This document shows positions 51,182-60,326 of a stretch of DNA of 64,000 nt, piece by piece (the first letter of the stretch is position 1; each line of letters starts with the position of its first letter). Below the pieces are notes generated by a model that worked only from the letters and a program-made list of their open reading frames with translations, was not told the origin of the DNA and did no database searches. The DNA comes from Streptomyces flavochromogenes (lineage in GTDB: Bacteria > Actinomycetota > Actinomycetes > Streptomycetales > Streptomycetaceae), in NCBI RefSeq assembly GCF_000717595.1, contig NZ_JNZO01000018.1, forward strand, positions 380,889-444,888, given 5' to 3'. The position numbers were made by a program, and so were the translations under genes.

Positions 51182-53271
51182 GCGGGGAACTCCTGACCCT
51201 GGGCGGGGACCTGGGACTGGATCGCCGTGATGGCGACCGTGTTGACGATGTCGCTGACGAGCGCGCCGCGCGAGAGGTCGTTCACCGGCTTGCGCAGACC
51301 CTGGAGCACCGGCCCGACGGCCACGGCGCCGGCCGAACGCTGCACGGCCTTGTAGGTGTTGTTGCCGGTGTTGAGGTCCGGGAAGATCAGCACGGTCGCC
51401 TGCCCCGCCACCTCCGAGCCCGGCAGCTTCGTCGCCGCGACCGAGGGCTCGACGGCGGCGTCGTACTGGATGGGCCCCTCGATCCGCAGCTCCGGGTGCG
51501 CCTCGCGGACCAGCTTCGTCGCCTCCCGCACCTTGTCGACGTCGGCGCCGGAGCCCGACGTGCCGGTCGAGTACGAGAGCATCGCTATCCGCGGCTCGAC
51601 GCCGAAGCGGGCCGCGGTGGCCGCCGACTGGACGGCGATGTCCGCGAGCTGCTCGGCGTCCGGGTCCGGATTGACCGCGCAGTCGCCGTACACGAGGACC
51701 TTGTCGGCGAGGCACATGAAGAAGACCGACGAGACGATCGAGGCGTCCGGCTTGGTCTTGATGATCTCGAAGGCCGGGCGGATCGTCGCAGCCGTGGAGT
51801 GCACCGAGCCGGAGACCATGCCGTCGGCCAGACCCTCCTGGACCATCAGCGTGCCGAAGTAGTTGACGTCCGAGACCACGTCGTACGCCAGTTCCACGGT
51901 GACGCCCTTGTGGGCCCGCAGCGCCGCGTACTTCTCGGCGAACGCGTCCCGCAGCTCCGACGTCGCCGGGTCGATCAGCTGTGTGTCGGCGAGCGCGATG
52001 CCCAGATCGGCGGCCTTCTTCCGGATGACCTCGACGTCGCCGAGCAGCGTCAGGTCGCACACGTCACGGCGCAGCAGCACGTCGGCGGCGCGCAGCACCC
52101 GCTCCTCGGTGCCCTCCGGGAGCACCACCCGGCGCCGGTCGGCGCGCGCCTGCTCGATGAGCTCGTGCTCGAACATCATCGGGGTGACCCGGCCGCTGCG
52201 GGCCACCGAGACCCGCTTGAGCAGGTCGGCCGTGTCCACGTGCCGTTCGAACAGGCCGAGCGCCGTCTCCGCCTTGCGCGGGGTGGCCGCGTTCAGCTTG
52301 CCCTCCAGCGCGAAGAGTTCGGTGGCGGTCGGGAAGCTGTTGCCCGCCACGGAGATGACCGGGGTGCCCGGCGCGAGACGGGCCGCCAGGGTCAGGATCT
52401 CGTCGCTGGGCCGCTCGTTCAGGGTGAGCAGCACACCGGCGATCGGCGGGGTGCCGGCCGAGTGCGCGGCCAGCGCCCCGACGACCAGGTCGGCCCGGTC
52501 CCCGGGGGTGACGACGAGACAGCCCGGGGTCAGCGCGTTGAGGAAGTTCGGCAGCATCGCGCCGCCGAAGACGAAGTCCAGCGCGTCGCGCGCGAGGCCC
52601 GCGTCGTCGCCGAGGACCACGGAGGCGCCGAGCGCGTGCTTGATCTGGGCGACGGTGGGCGCGGCGAGCGCCGGCTCGTCCGGCAGGACGTAGCAGGGTA
52701 CGGGCAGCCGGGCCGTGAGCCGCTCGGCGATGACCTCCCGGTCCTCGCCCGCCACCCGGTTGACGATCATCGCGAGCACGTCGCAGCCGAGTCCGTCGTA
52801 CGCCCGGAAGGCGTTGCGCGCCTCGGACCGCACGGACTCCGCCGACTGGCCCTTGCCGCCGACGACCGGGATGACGGAGGCGCCGAACTCGTTGGCGAGC
52901 CGCGCGTTGAGCGCCAGCTCGTCGGGGAGCTGGGTGGCGGCGAAGTCGGTGCCGAGGACCAGGACGACCTCGTAGTCGCGGGCGACCGCGTGGAAGCGGT
53001 CGACCAGCTGCGACACCAGCTCGTCGGTGCCGCGCTCGGCCTGCAGCGCGGAGGCCTCGTGGTAGTCCATGCCGTAGACCGTCGAGGCGTCCTGCGAGAG
53101 CCGGTAGCGGGTGCGCAGCAGGTCGAAGAGCCGGTCGGGACCGTCGTGCACCAGCGGCCGGAACACCCCCACCCGGTCCACCTGGCGGGTGAGGAGCTCC
53201 ATGACTCCCAGCTCGACGACCTGGCGGCCGTCACCGCGGTCGATCCCGGTCACGTACACGCTGCGCGTCAC
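51178..53271 (-). CDS. pta: Phosphate acetyltransferase, long (multidomain) form
   Basis: Exchanges CoA and phosphate on acetyl-CoA, making acetyl phosphate. The 697 residues are of the long form: an N-terminal AAA/BioD-like domain (RSVYVTGIDRGDGRQVVELG), a middle DRTGG-type domain (about 215-340) and the C-terminal catalytic domain beginning at TPMMFEHELIEQA and including STGTSGSGADVDKV and VLIFPDLNTGNN. The start is GTG 53271, with AGGAG about eight bases upstream. It is coupled to ackA downstream. The N-terminal P-loop is degenerate, so that domain may be regulatory. Confidence 0.96.
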   Translation of the reverse strand: MTRSVYVTGIDRGDGRQVVELGVMELLTRQVDRVGVFRPLVHDGPDRLFDLLRTRYRLSQDASTVYGMDYHEASALQAERGTDELVSQLVDRFHAVARDYEVVLVLGTDFAATQLPDELALNARLANEFGASVIPVVGGKGQSAESVRSEARNAFRAYDGLGCDVLAMIVNRVAGEDREVIAERLTARLPVPCYVLPDEPALAAPTVAQIKHALGASVVLGDDAGLARDALDFVFGGAMLPNFLNALTPGCLVVTPGDRADLVVGALAAHSAGTPPIAGVLLTLNERPSDEILTLAARLAPGTPVISVAGNSFPTATELFALEGKLNAATPRKAETALGLFERHVDTADLLKRVSVARSGRVTPMMFEHELIEQARADRRRVVLPEGTEERVLRAADVLLRRDVCDLTLLGDVEVIRKKAADLGIALADTQLIDPATSELRDAFAEKYAALRAHKGVTVELAYDVVSDVNYFGTLMVQEGLADGMVSGSVHSTAATIRPAFEIIKTKPDASIVSSVFFMCLADKVLVYGDCAVNPDPDAEQLADIAVQSAATAARFGVEPRIAMLSYSTGTSGSGADVDKVREATKLVREAHPELRIEGPIQYDAAVEPSVAATKLPGSEVAGQATVLIFPDLNTGNNTYKAVQRSAGAVAVGPVLQGLRKPVNDLSRGALVSDIVNTVAITAIQSQVPAQGQEFPA

Positions 53272-53616
53272 GCCGTGGTCTCCTGTCCAGTCCTGCGGAA
53301 AACGGGACTCACGGAGCCGGGGCGAGCGGTGCCCTCGCGGCACGCTCGCGGCCCGTGCGCCGACCGACGCCGTGGTCCCTCGCGTCAACCGACTGTGCTC
53401 AGAAAGCCCCGATAGGGCGGCATTACCCCCTTGACAATACCCCCGCCGATGGTTAGGTCGCCCGCCGGACGAAGGGCCCTGAACCCCGGGACGAAAGGCC
53501 TCTCCGCGAGGCCCGGGAGGGACGCGCGGAACGGCCGCGAGCGCGCCCCTCAGGCCGGGCGTGCCAGAATCGCTCTGGCTCACCAAGGAACGCGACCGAG
53601 CAGGAGACACAGCACG
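53272..53616. other. Divergent promoter region of pta and pfkA
   Basis: 345 bases with no supported gene; the frame into pfkA is open for 186 bases upstream, but has no ribosome site and no codon pattern. It contains the vegetative-type promoter at 53431-53459. I see no other repeat or operator of note. Confidence 0.6.
53431..53459 (+). promoter_or_regulatory. Vegetative-type promoter for pfkA
   Basis: TTGACA (53431-53436) stands 17 bases before TAGGTC (53454-53459), matching the TTGACA-N17/18-TAGxxT pattern of the main Streptomyces sigma factor. Its distance to pfkA is about 157 bp, so a leader of about 150 bases follows. Confidence 0.65.
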
Positions 53617-54642
53617 ATGCGCATCGGAGTCCTCACCGCAGGCGGAGACTGCCCCGGCCTGAACGCAGTGATCCGGTCGGTCGTGCACCGGGCGCTCACC
53701 GGCCACGACGACGAAGTCATCGGCTTCGAGGACGGCTTCAAGGGCCTCCTCGACGGCCACTACCGACCCCTCGACCTCAACGCCGTCAGCGGCATCCTGG
53801 CCCGCGGCGGCACGATCCTCGGCTCCGCCCGCCTGGAGCGGAACCGGCTGGCCGAAGCCGCCGAATCCGCCCCCGACCTGGCCCGCGAGTACGGCATCGA
53901 CGTCCTCATCCCGATCGGCGGCGAAGGCACCCTGACCGCCGCCCGGATGCTCTCCGACGCCGGCATGCCCGTCGTCGGCGTCCCGAAGACGATCGACAAC
54001 GACATCTCGTCCACGGACCGCACCTTCGGCTTCGACACCGCCGTCGGCGTCGCCACCGAGGCCATGGACCGCCTCAAGACCACCGCCGAGTCCCACCAGC
54101 GGGTGATGGTCGTCGAGGTGATGGGCCGCCACGCCGGCTGGATCGCCCTGGAGTCCGGCATGGCCGGCGGCGCCCACGGCATCTGCCTCCCCGAGCGGCC
54201 CTTCGAGGTCGACGACCTGGTCAAGATGGTCGAGGAGCGCTTCGCCCGCGGCAAGAAGTTCGCCGTCATCTGCGTCGCCGAAGGCGCCCACCCGGTCGAG
54301 GGCTCGATGGAGTACAAGAAGGGCGAGATCGACCAGTTCGGCCACGAGCGCTTCCAGGGCATCGGCAACCAGCTCGCCGTCGAGCTGGAGCGGCGCCTCG
54401 GCAAGGAGGCCCGCCCGGTCATCCTCGGCCACGTCCAGCGCGGCGGCACGCCGACCGCGTACGACCGGGTGCTCGCGACCCGCTTCGGCTGGCACGCGGT
54501 GGAGGCCGCGCACCGCGGCGAGTTCGGCAGGATGACGGCGCTGCGGGGCACGGGCGTCGAGATGGTGCCGCTGGCCGAGGCGGTCACCCGCCTCAAGACG
54601 GTCCCGGAGGACCGCATCCGCGAGGCGGAGTCCGTCTTCTAG
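53617..54642 (+). CDS. pfkA: 6-phosphofructokinase
   Basis: Phosphorylates fructose-6-phosphate to fructose-1,6-bisphosphate. 341 residues, the length usual for Streptomyces. MRIGVLTAGGDCPGLNAVIR opens it; GGEGT at 101-105 places Gly at 104 (Asp in the pyrophosphate-dependent enzymes), and PKTIDNDI has Lys124. This Gly104/Lys124 combination is that of actinobacterial ATP-dependent enzymes. Catalytic Asp in TIDND, and GRHAGWIALESGMA and HVQRGGTPTAYDR bind substrate. CAGGAG precedes ATG 53617. Divergent from pta. Confidence 0.96.
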   Translation: MRIGVLTAGGDCPGLNAVIRSVVHRALTGHDDEVIGFEDGFKGLLDGHYRPLDLNAVSGILARGGTILGSARLERNRLAEAAESAPDLAREYGIDVLIPIGGEGTLTAARMLSDAGMPVVGVPKTIDNDISSTDRTFGFDTAVGVATEAMDRLKTTAESHQRVMVVEVMGRHAGWIALESGMAGGAHGICLPERPFEVDDLVKMVEERFARGKKFAVICVAEGAHPVEGSMEYKKGEIDQFGHERFQGIGNQLAVELERRLGKEARPVILGHVQRGGTPTAYDRVLATRFGWHAVEAAHRGEFGRMTALRGTGVEMVPLAEAVTRLKTVPEDRIREAESVF

Positions 54643-55008
54643 GGCGCCTTCCGAGGACAGGTTCGGCCGGCGCCCGTCCGCCCGTCAGCGGTGCCCGGCC
54701 TTCGCGGGCCGCCCTCACGGGCCGTCCTCACGGCTCTGCCGACGGCTCTGTCCCCAAGGCCCTGTCGTCGGGACCTCCGTCCCGACCTGTCCCGATTCCC
54801 GCCGGGACCCGGACGCACCCGAGTGGCCCCGACCGTCCCCCCGTGGACGGTCGGGGCCACTCCGCCGTGCGCGGCATCACCCCTGGAAATGCCGGGTTCC
54901 ACTCTTGAGCCGGAGCCTGCGATCAACAAGGCTTGGGGCCTGTCCCGGACATGTCCCAACCCCTGTCCGGCGGAGTTCGGTGGGTTCGGTCGAAGGGAAG
55001 AGGCACGG
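54643..55008. other. Intergenic region after pfkA
   Basis: 366 bases without a supported gene. The terminator hairpin at 54821-54862 lies in the middle; the second half (from 54900) is the promoter region of the XRE membrane protein, with no clear operator that I see. Confidence 0.6.
54821..54862. terminator. Terminator after pfkA
   Basis: A perfect 18-bp stem (left arm GAGTGGCCCCGACCGTCC at 54821-54838, right arm 54845-54862) with a six-base loop. It is some 180 bp past the pfkA stop, so the mRNA has a long trailer. Confidence 0.85.
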
Positions 55009-56145
55009 ATGACACCGGGGCGGCACACCCCTGACCCACGGGAGGCACGCACCCCGGCCGAGTTCCTCGCGCGCCTCCAGGCCCTCAAGGACTGGTCGGG
55101 CCTGACCTACCGCGAGCTCTCGGCCCGGGCGGAGGCACGCGGGGACGTCCTGCCCCGGTCCACCGTGGCGAACATGCTGGCCCGCGCGACCCTGCCCCGC
55201 GAGGAACTGCTGACCGCCTTCGTCCGCGCCTGCGGAGCGACGTCGGCCGAACTGGAGGACTGGCGGACGGTACGGGCGGAGCTGGCGGGCCGGGGGGCGT
55301 ACGGGGCCGCCGAGGCAGAGGCTGACGCGAGTACGGCCACGGACGCGGCTACAGACACGGACACGGACGCGGGTGCGCCTGCCGATCCCGGAGCGGCGGG
55401 GCAGGTGGCGCCCGATACGCCCGGGACGGTCGGCCCGCCGCCCACCTGGCCCGGGCCCGATACCGCGGCCGCGTCGCAGGGCGGCGCGTCCGGCATCCCG
55501 TCCGGAACCCGTCCCGGCACCCCGTCCCGCATACGGCGCGCGCTCGTCGCGACCGTCGCCCTGACCGGGCTCGTCCTCGCCGGGGTCAGCGTCGTCGCCT
55601 TCCTCCGCGACGGCGGCACCGGCCCCGCGGGCCAGCATCCCCGTGCGGGTCAGCCGCCCCGTACCCCCGCCGCCGTGGCCCCCGCCGTGGGAGACGTACG
55701 CATCCGCCTGGCCGGCACCGACTTCTGCCTCGCCGAGCGGCGCGGCACCCGCACCGGACAGGTCCATCAGGTGCCGTGCGCCGCGTCGGACTTCCCGCTC
55801 TACTCCCTCGCCACGGTGGGCTCCGGCCGGTGGAGGATCGTCTCCGACCACCCGGACTTCGGCCCCGGATGCTCCGGCATACCCTCCGGCGGCCGGATAC
55901 CCGACTCCGCGTACGAGGACTCCGAGTGCGGGGACCCCAGCCGGGTCGAGGCCTTCACCCTGGAGCCGTACGGCACTCCCGAGGGTCCGGTCCGCGGCTA
56001 CCGGATCGTTCCGGTCGGCTCCGCGACGCCCGGTACCTGTGTCACCGTCGTCGGCGACCGCCAGGCAGCCTGGGCACGGCTGGCCCAGGCGCCCTGTACT
56101 CCGGACGCCGCCGGTCAGCTCTTCTCCTTCGACCGGCGGGACTGA
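55009..56145 (+). CDS. Membrane-anchored XRE-type protein with secreted C-terminal domain
   Basis: A 378-residue one-pass protein. Residues about 15-85 hold a helix-turn-helix of the Streptomyces XRE kind (LTYRELSARAEARGDVLPRSTVANMLARATLPREELL). A low-complexity linker follows, then a membrane helix (about 176-198) and an extracellular domain (about 220-378) with Cys residues (TDFCLAERRG, QVPCAASDF, GPGCSGIP, DSECGD, GTCVTVVG, QAPCTPDA), probably disulfide-bonded. This type pairs an outer sensor domain with an inner DNA-binding domain, like CadC. ATG 55009 has AAGGGAAGAGG upstream. Ligand unknown. Confidence 0.85.
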   Translation: MTPGRHTPDPREARTPAEFLARLQALKDWSGLTYRELSARAEARGDVLPRSTVANMLARATLPREELLTAFVRACGATSAELEDWRTVRAELAGRGAYGAAEAEADASTATDAATDTDTDAGAPADPGAAGQVAPDTPGTVGPPPTWPGPDTAAASQGGASGIPSGTRPGTPSRIRRALVATVALTGLVLAGVSVVAFLRDGGTGPAGQHPRAGQPPRTPAAVAPAVGDVRIRLAGTDFCLAERRGTRTGQVHQVPCAASDFPLYSLATVGSGRWRIVSDHPDFGPGCSGIPSGGRIPDSAYEDSECGDPSRVEAFTLEPYGTPEGPVRGYRIVPVGSATPGTCVTVVGDRQAAWARLAQAPCTPDAAGQLFSFDRRD

Positions 56146-56185
56146 GCGGGAAGGGGGAGTGGGGAGCGGGCAAGGAGCCAGGGCC

Positions 56186-57856
56186 TCAGGGGCTCAGGAC
56201 CGGGACGTCGAGAGCGTGTCTGGCGATGCTCACGGCCTCCGGCCGGCAGTTCGTCCCGGGGTCGCCCTCGGCCTTGAGCGTGACCGAGACGCGCAGCGTC
56301 AGATTGCTGTCGCGCAGGCGCAGGACGCAGTCCCCCTCGCCCGGCGCGGGGACCGCCCAGTACGCCTCGTCGCCGACGTCCGCGTTCATGGTGCCGCCGT
56401 CCGACTGAGCGGCGTGCTCCGTCTTCTGACGGTCCGTCGCCTCACCCCGCTCGGCGGTGGGGGTCTTGAGGTTCCACCAGACCTCGGCACTCTCGGCCTT
56501 CGCCCCGTCGGACTCCCCGGTGGTCCAGGAGCAGCGGATCTCCGGGCCGTCGGCGTGGGCGACGGAGAAGTCCCGCTCGGGGTTCCGCTCGTACGAGGGC
56601 AGGGCGAGCTTCACGTCCTGGCAGGCGGGCAGCGTGCGGTACTTGTCCGTGCCCGGGTCCTTCCTCAGCAGGAAGTACCCGCCGACGCCCGTCCCCGCCA
56701 CGACGAGCAGTCCCGCGGCGAGGAGCGCGACGGTTCGCCCGCGACCCCGCCGCCGCGGCGGCTCCTGAGGAGCGGGAGCGGGAGCGGGACTGGGACGGGG
56801 AATGGGCGGGGGCGCGGTGGCGGGCGCGGGGATCCGCGCGGGCGCCGTGACCGTCGGCCGGGCGCCGGTGTGGGCCGTCGGGTACGGCGTCGGCGGACCC
56901 GGCGTCACGGGTACGTCCGGGCGGGGCCCGACGACGACCGTCGGGGTCGGGGCCGGCCCCTCGCCCAGCAACGCGCCGATACGGGCCTGCTGGTCGGCCA
57001 CCAGGGCGTGCACCGCGGGGGGCCAGACCCGGGCGGCGGGCGGGACCGGGCCGAGGAGTCCGATCAGCCGGGCCGGCGTGGGCCGGGCGGCCGGGTCTTT
57101 GGCGAGGCACTCCTCGACGATCCCGCGCAGCCCCGCCGGCACCCCGCTCAGGTCGGGGACGCCCTGCACCACGTTGGCGAGCGTCTGGAAGGTCGAGGTG
57201 CCGGCGAACGGGGAGGCGCCCGTCAGCGCGAGGACGAGGACGGCGCCGAGCGAGAACACATCGCTCGCGGGGGTGAGTTCCCGGCTCTCCGCCTGCTCGG
57301 GCGACATGAACGGGGGCGAGCCGATGACCCAGCCGGTCTGGGTCAGCTGCGTCGGCTCGGCGGCGCCCGGGTCCGCCGCCCGCGCGATGCCGAAGTCGAT
57401 GACCCGGACCCCGTCCTCCGCGAGCAGGACGTTCTCGGGCTTGAGGTCGCGGTGGATCAGCCCCACCCGGTGGATCTCGGTCAGTGCCGTCGCCAGGCCC
57501 AGGGCGAGCCGGCGTACGGCGGTCTCGGGCAGTGGACCGGCCTCCCGCACCGCCGCCCCCAGCGAGGGCCCGGTCACGAACACCGAGGCGAGCCAGGGGA
57601 GGGCGGCGTCCGCGTCGGCGTCCATCACGGCCGCCGTGTAGGCGCCGGAGACCCTGCGGGAGGCGGCCACCTCGCGGCGGAAGCGGGCCCGGAAGTCGTC
57701 GTCGGACGCGAACCGGGCATGCACCTGCTTGACGGCGGCGAGCCGGCCGTCGTGGGCCGCGCCCAGGAGCACGCGGCCCATGCCGCCGTGGCCGAGCTCG
57801 GCGAGCAGCCGGTACGGACCGACCTCGGTCGGCTCGGAGTCGTCGAGCGGTTTCAT
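56186..57856 (-). CDS. Serine/threonine protein kinase, membrane bound
   Basis: A 556-residue Hanks-type kinase. Gly loop GHGGMGRVLLG, Lys43 in AAVKQV, catalytic HRDLKPENVLL (Asp137), DFG at 154-156, and GSPPFMSPEQ activation loop end. After a Pro-rich linker there is one membrane helix (about 375-397) and an extracellular domain of about 160 residues (TLPACQDVKLALPSYER to GTNCRPEAVSIARHALDV), a likely sensor with a Cys pair. ATG 57856, GGGGGG upstream. It is convergent with the XRE gene and followed on its own strand, upstream, by a phosphatase gene. Confidence 0.94.
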   Translation of the reverse strand: MKPLDDSEPTEVGPYRLLAELGHGGMGRVLLGAAHDGRLAAVKQVHARFASDDDFRARFRREVAASRRVSGAYTAAVMDADADAALPWLASVFVTGPSLGAAVREAGPLPETAVRRLALGLATALTEIHRVGLIHRDLKPENVLLAEDGVRVIDFGIARAADPGAAEPTQLTQTGWVIGSPPFMSPEQAESRELTPASDVFSLGAVLVLALTGASPFAGTSTFQTLANVVQGVPDLSGVPAGLRGIVEECLAKDPAARPTPARLIGLLGPVPPAARVWPPAVHALVADQQARIGALLGEGPAPTPTVVVGPRPDVPVTPGPPTPYPTAHTGARPTVTAPARIPAPATAPPPIPRPSPAPAPAPQEPPRRRGRGRTVALLAAGLLVVAGTGVGGYFLLRKDPGTDKYRTLPACQDVKLALPSYERNPERDFSVAHADGPEIRCSWTTGESDGAKAESAEVWWNLKTPTAERGEATDRQKTEHAAQSDGGTMNADVGDEAYWAVPAPGEGDCVLRLRDSNLTLRVSVTLKAEGDPGTNCRPEAVSIARHALDVPVLSP

Positions 57857-57982
57857 CACAGGCCCCCCACGGCACAAGCCCCCATGGCGCCGCAGCGCCG
57901 TCCGTCCGCCGCGATCCTACTGATCCCGGCGGCCGGGGAAGGACGCCGTCGGCACGGGAACGGGCCCGGTGGAGGACGCGCG

Positions 57983-58723
57983 TCAGGGCGTCTCGACCAG
58001 ACGGGCCCTGAGCGCCGTCACCACCGCCGGGTCGAGCCCGACGTGGCCGGTGACGTACGCGTCCACGGAGCCGTACCGGGCGCGCAGGTCCGCGAGGAAG
58101 AGCCGGATGATGTCGGCGGGCGCCCGGCCGTAGCCCGGCCAGCGCAGTGCGCGGCCGGGGTGGGAGGCCCGCCAGTCGGCGATCAGCCGCTCCGTGGCCA
58201 GCTCGGTGAGGGCGAAGTCCGCGAGGATCTCCTCGTCCGGAACGCCCAGGAGGGCGAGGAGGACGGCGGCGAGCAGCCCCGTACGGTCCTTCCCGGACGC
58301 GCAGTGGAAGACGAGCGGGCCGTCGGCGGAGGCGATGACCTCCAGGGCCGTACGGAGTTCCACCGCGCCGTCCTCTGCGACCTCGGCGAACCGGTCGGCG
58401 AGGTAGCGCCAGGGGTCGAGGTCCGGGTCGATCTCCGCCTGGTCGTAGGGGCGGTGCTCGATGGAGAGGTTGTGCCAGGAGACGTCCTCGGTCTCCGGGA
58501 GGCGGCCCTTGGCGGCGATCTCCCACGGGTAGCGCAGGTCGATCACCGTGGTCACGTCGAGCGCGCGGAAGCGCTCCAGATCGGTGGGGTCGGCGTCCGC
58601 GAGCTTGGCGAGGGAGTCGGAGCGGTAGAGGGTCTCCCACCGCACGGTCCCGCCGTCGGCGGTCCGGTAGCCGCCCAGGTCACGGAAGTTGTGGAGTCGT
58701 TCGAAGGGTATGTGTCGTCTCAC
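57983..58723 (-). CDS. Tyrosine/dual-specificity-type protein phosphatase
   Basis: A 246-residue phosphatase of the Y_phosphatase3 family (MptpB-like). HNFRDLGGYRT and LYRSDSLAKL are the opening marks; VFHCASGKDRTGLLAAVLLAL holds the P-loop, with nucleophile Cys141 and Arg147. Family members act on phosphotyrosine, phosphoserine/threonine and phosphoinositides. It starts at GTG 58723. The kinase gene lies 126 bp downstream on the same strand; these two may act on common targets, but the sequence does not prove it. Confidence 0.93.
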   Translation of the reverse strand: MRRHIPFERLHNFRDLGGYRTADGGTVRWETLYRSDSLAKLADADPTDLERFRALDVTTVIDLRYPWEIAAKGRLPETEDVSWHNLSIEHRPYDQAEIDPDLDPWRYLADRFAEVAEDGAVELRTALEVIASADGPLVFHCASGKDRTGLLAAVLLALLGVPDEEILADFALTELATERLIADWRASHPGRALRWPGYGRAPADIIRLFLADLRARYGSVDAYVTGHVGLDPAVVTALRARLVETP

Positions 58724-58841
58724 GGCGCCAATGTAAGGGCCGGAGTGCGGAGTTCGGTGCTCCGGCAGCCCGTCGGGAGCCGATCGGGAGTCGTGGGTCG
58801 ACCGGGGGACGGGAGCGGACCGGGATCCGGTCAGGCGCCCG

Positions 58842-59516
58842 CTAGGCGCCGACGGCGGCCCAGAAGTGCCCGGTGATGTCGTCGAGATAGGCGCGGCCCT
58901 CGTCGCCGGTGCCGGCCGAGGCGCCCCAGCTGCTGGTCGCCGCCATCTTGGCGTGGTAGTCGGTGTGCAGCCGCTGGAGGGCGTACTCCAGGGTCTGCCG
59001 GGGCAGCGGCAGCATCTTCACGGCCGGCTTCACGTAGGCCTGCCAGCGGTGGGTGGTGGCGGCGTCCCGCAGCAGCTCCGCGAGGGACTCGTCGCCGCCG
59101 GTGGCGGTGATCAGGGCGCGCGGGCCGAGACCGAGGACCTCGGCGAGTGCGGCCGTCTGGCGTTCGGTGCCGCGCCAGCGGCCCTCGTCCTCCATGCGCT
59201 GGTACGCGTGGGCCGAGACGCCGACCCGCCGGGCCAGCTCCTCGGGGGCCAGGCCGCGCGTCATCCGGTGCTCGCGGAGCGTGGTGGCGGCGGCGATGAG
59301 CTCGGCGGGAGCACACCACAGGACGCCCGCGAGGGCGGTGAGTTCCTGCTCGCTCGGGAGGGCCCGGCCGCGTTCCCATGCGACGACGGCGTCGGGCGTG
59401 ACGAAGAGGCCGTACTGCGCGCGCAGGCCGTAGGCGACGTGACCGGGGGTCATGCCGAGACCCTCACGGAAGCGCCGCGCGGCCAGGGCGTTGAAGGGTG
59501 GGGAGGGTTGGTGCAC
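58842..59516 (-). CDS. Double helix-turn-helix (XRE-type) regulator
   Basis: A 224-residue protein with two XRE-like HTH units: LAARRFREGLGMTPGHVAYGL (about 11-50) and LREHRMTRGLAPEELARRVGVSAHAYQRMEDEG (about 80-115). A helical C-terminal domain (about 130-224) follows, ending in HFWAAVGA. GTG 59516 has no strong ribosome site. Such proteins often regulate development or a neighbouring gene; the operator is not visible. It lies between the phosphatase and the two-component genes, with about 115 bp on each side. Confidence 0.87.
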   Translation of the reverse strand: MHQPSPPFNALAARRFREGLGMTPGHVAYGLRAQYGLFVTPDAVVAWERGRALPSEQELTALAGVLWCAPAELIAAATTLREHRMTRGLAPEELARRVGVSAHAYQRMEDEGRWRGTERQTAALAEVLGLGPRALITATGGDESLAELLRDAATTHRWQAYVKPAVKMLPLPRQTLEYALQRLHTDYHAKMAATSSWGASAGTGDEGRAYLDDITGHFWAAVGA

Positions 59517-59630
59517 CCGGTCACCGTAGGTGCGGAGGGTGACGGCTGGCTACGGTGCGTTCCCCCAACATGCGAAGTCGTAGGAACGTGGGAACCGATC
59601 GGTAACCGCGGGTGGCGGCGGAGAAGACGA

Positions 59631-60326
59631 TCAGTGACCGCGGGCGGGCCCGTCGAGCCAGCGGTACTGGAGCTCCGGCCGTCCGATCTGACCGTACTGC
59701 GGGGCGCGCACCGCCCGGCCCTCGGTCACCAGGTGTTCAAGATAGCGGCGTGCGGTGATCCGTGAGATCCCGACGGCCGCACCGGCCTCGGCGGCGGTGA
59801 GCCCGGCCGGGGTGGACCGGAGGGTCCGGGTGACGGACTCCAGGGTGGGCGCGCTCAGGCCCTTGGGAAGGGTGGTGGGGTGCGGGGCCCGGAGGGTGGC
59901 GAGCGCCCGGTCGACCTCGTCCTGCCCGGAGGCCTCGCCCGCGGTCGCCCGGAACTCGGCGTACCGGGCGAGCCGGTCCCGCAGGGTCGCGAAGGCGAAG
60001 GGCTTGAGGACGTACTGGACGACGCCGAGCGAGACGCCCTCGCGGACGATGGCCAGGTCGCGGGCGGAGGTCACGGCGATGACGTCGGCGGAGTGCCCGG
60101 CGGCGCGCAGCGCGCGCAACAGCTGGAGGCCGTGGCCGTCCGGCAGGTAGAGGTCGAGCAGGATCAGGTCGACGGGCGTCCGTTCGAGCAGGCGCACGGC
60201 GGCGGCCCGGGAGTGTGCGACGCCGACGACGGTGAACCCGTCGACGCGCCCGGCGTAGAGGGCATGGGCGTCGGCGGCGACGGGATCGTCCTCGACGACG
60301 AGCACCCGCAGGGGAAGCGCGCTCAC
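59631..60326 (-). CDS. Response regulator, CitB/DcuR type
   Basis: A 231-residue regulator. Receiver: RVLVVEDDPVAADAH with Asp13/Asp14, phosphoacceptor Asp58 in LILLDLYLP, and Lys108 in QYVLKPF. C-terminal winged helix: GLTAAEAGAAVGISRITARRYLEHLVTEGRAV. The GTG at 60326 overlaps the stop of the kinase gene by four bases (GTGA), so the two are translated together. Family members control citrate or C4-dicarboxylate uptake, and the transporter gene diverges just upstream of the kinase. Confidence 0.94.
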   Translation of the reverse strand: MSALPLRVLVVEDDPVAADAHALYAGRVDGFTVVGVAHSRAAAVRLLERTPVDLILLDLYLPDGHGLQLLRALRAAGHSADVIAVTSARDLAIVREGVSLGVVQYVLKPFAFATLRDRLARYAEFRATAGEASGQDEVDRALATLRAPHPTTLPKGLSAPTLESVTRTLRSTPAGLTAAEAGAAVGISRITARRYLEHLVTEGRAVRAPQYGQIGRPELQYRWLDGPARGH

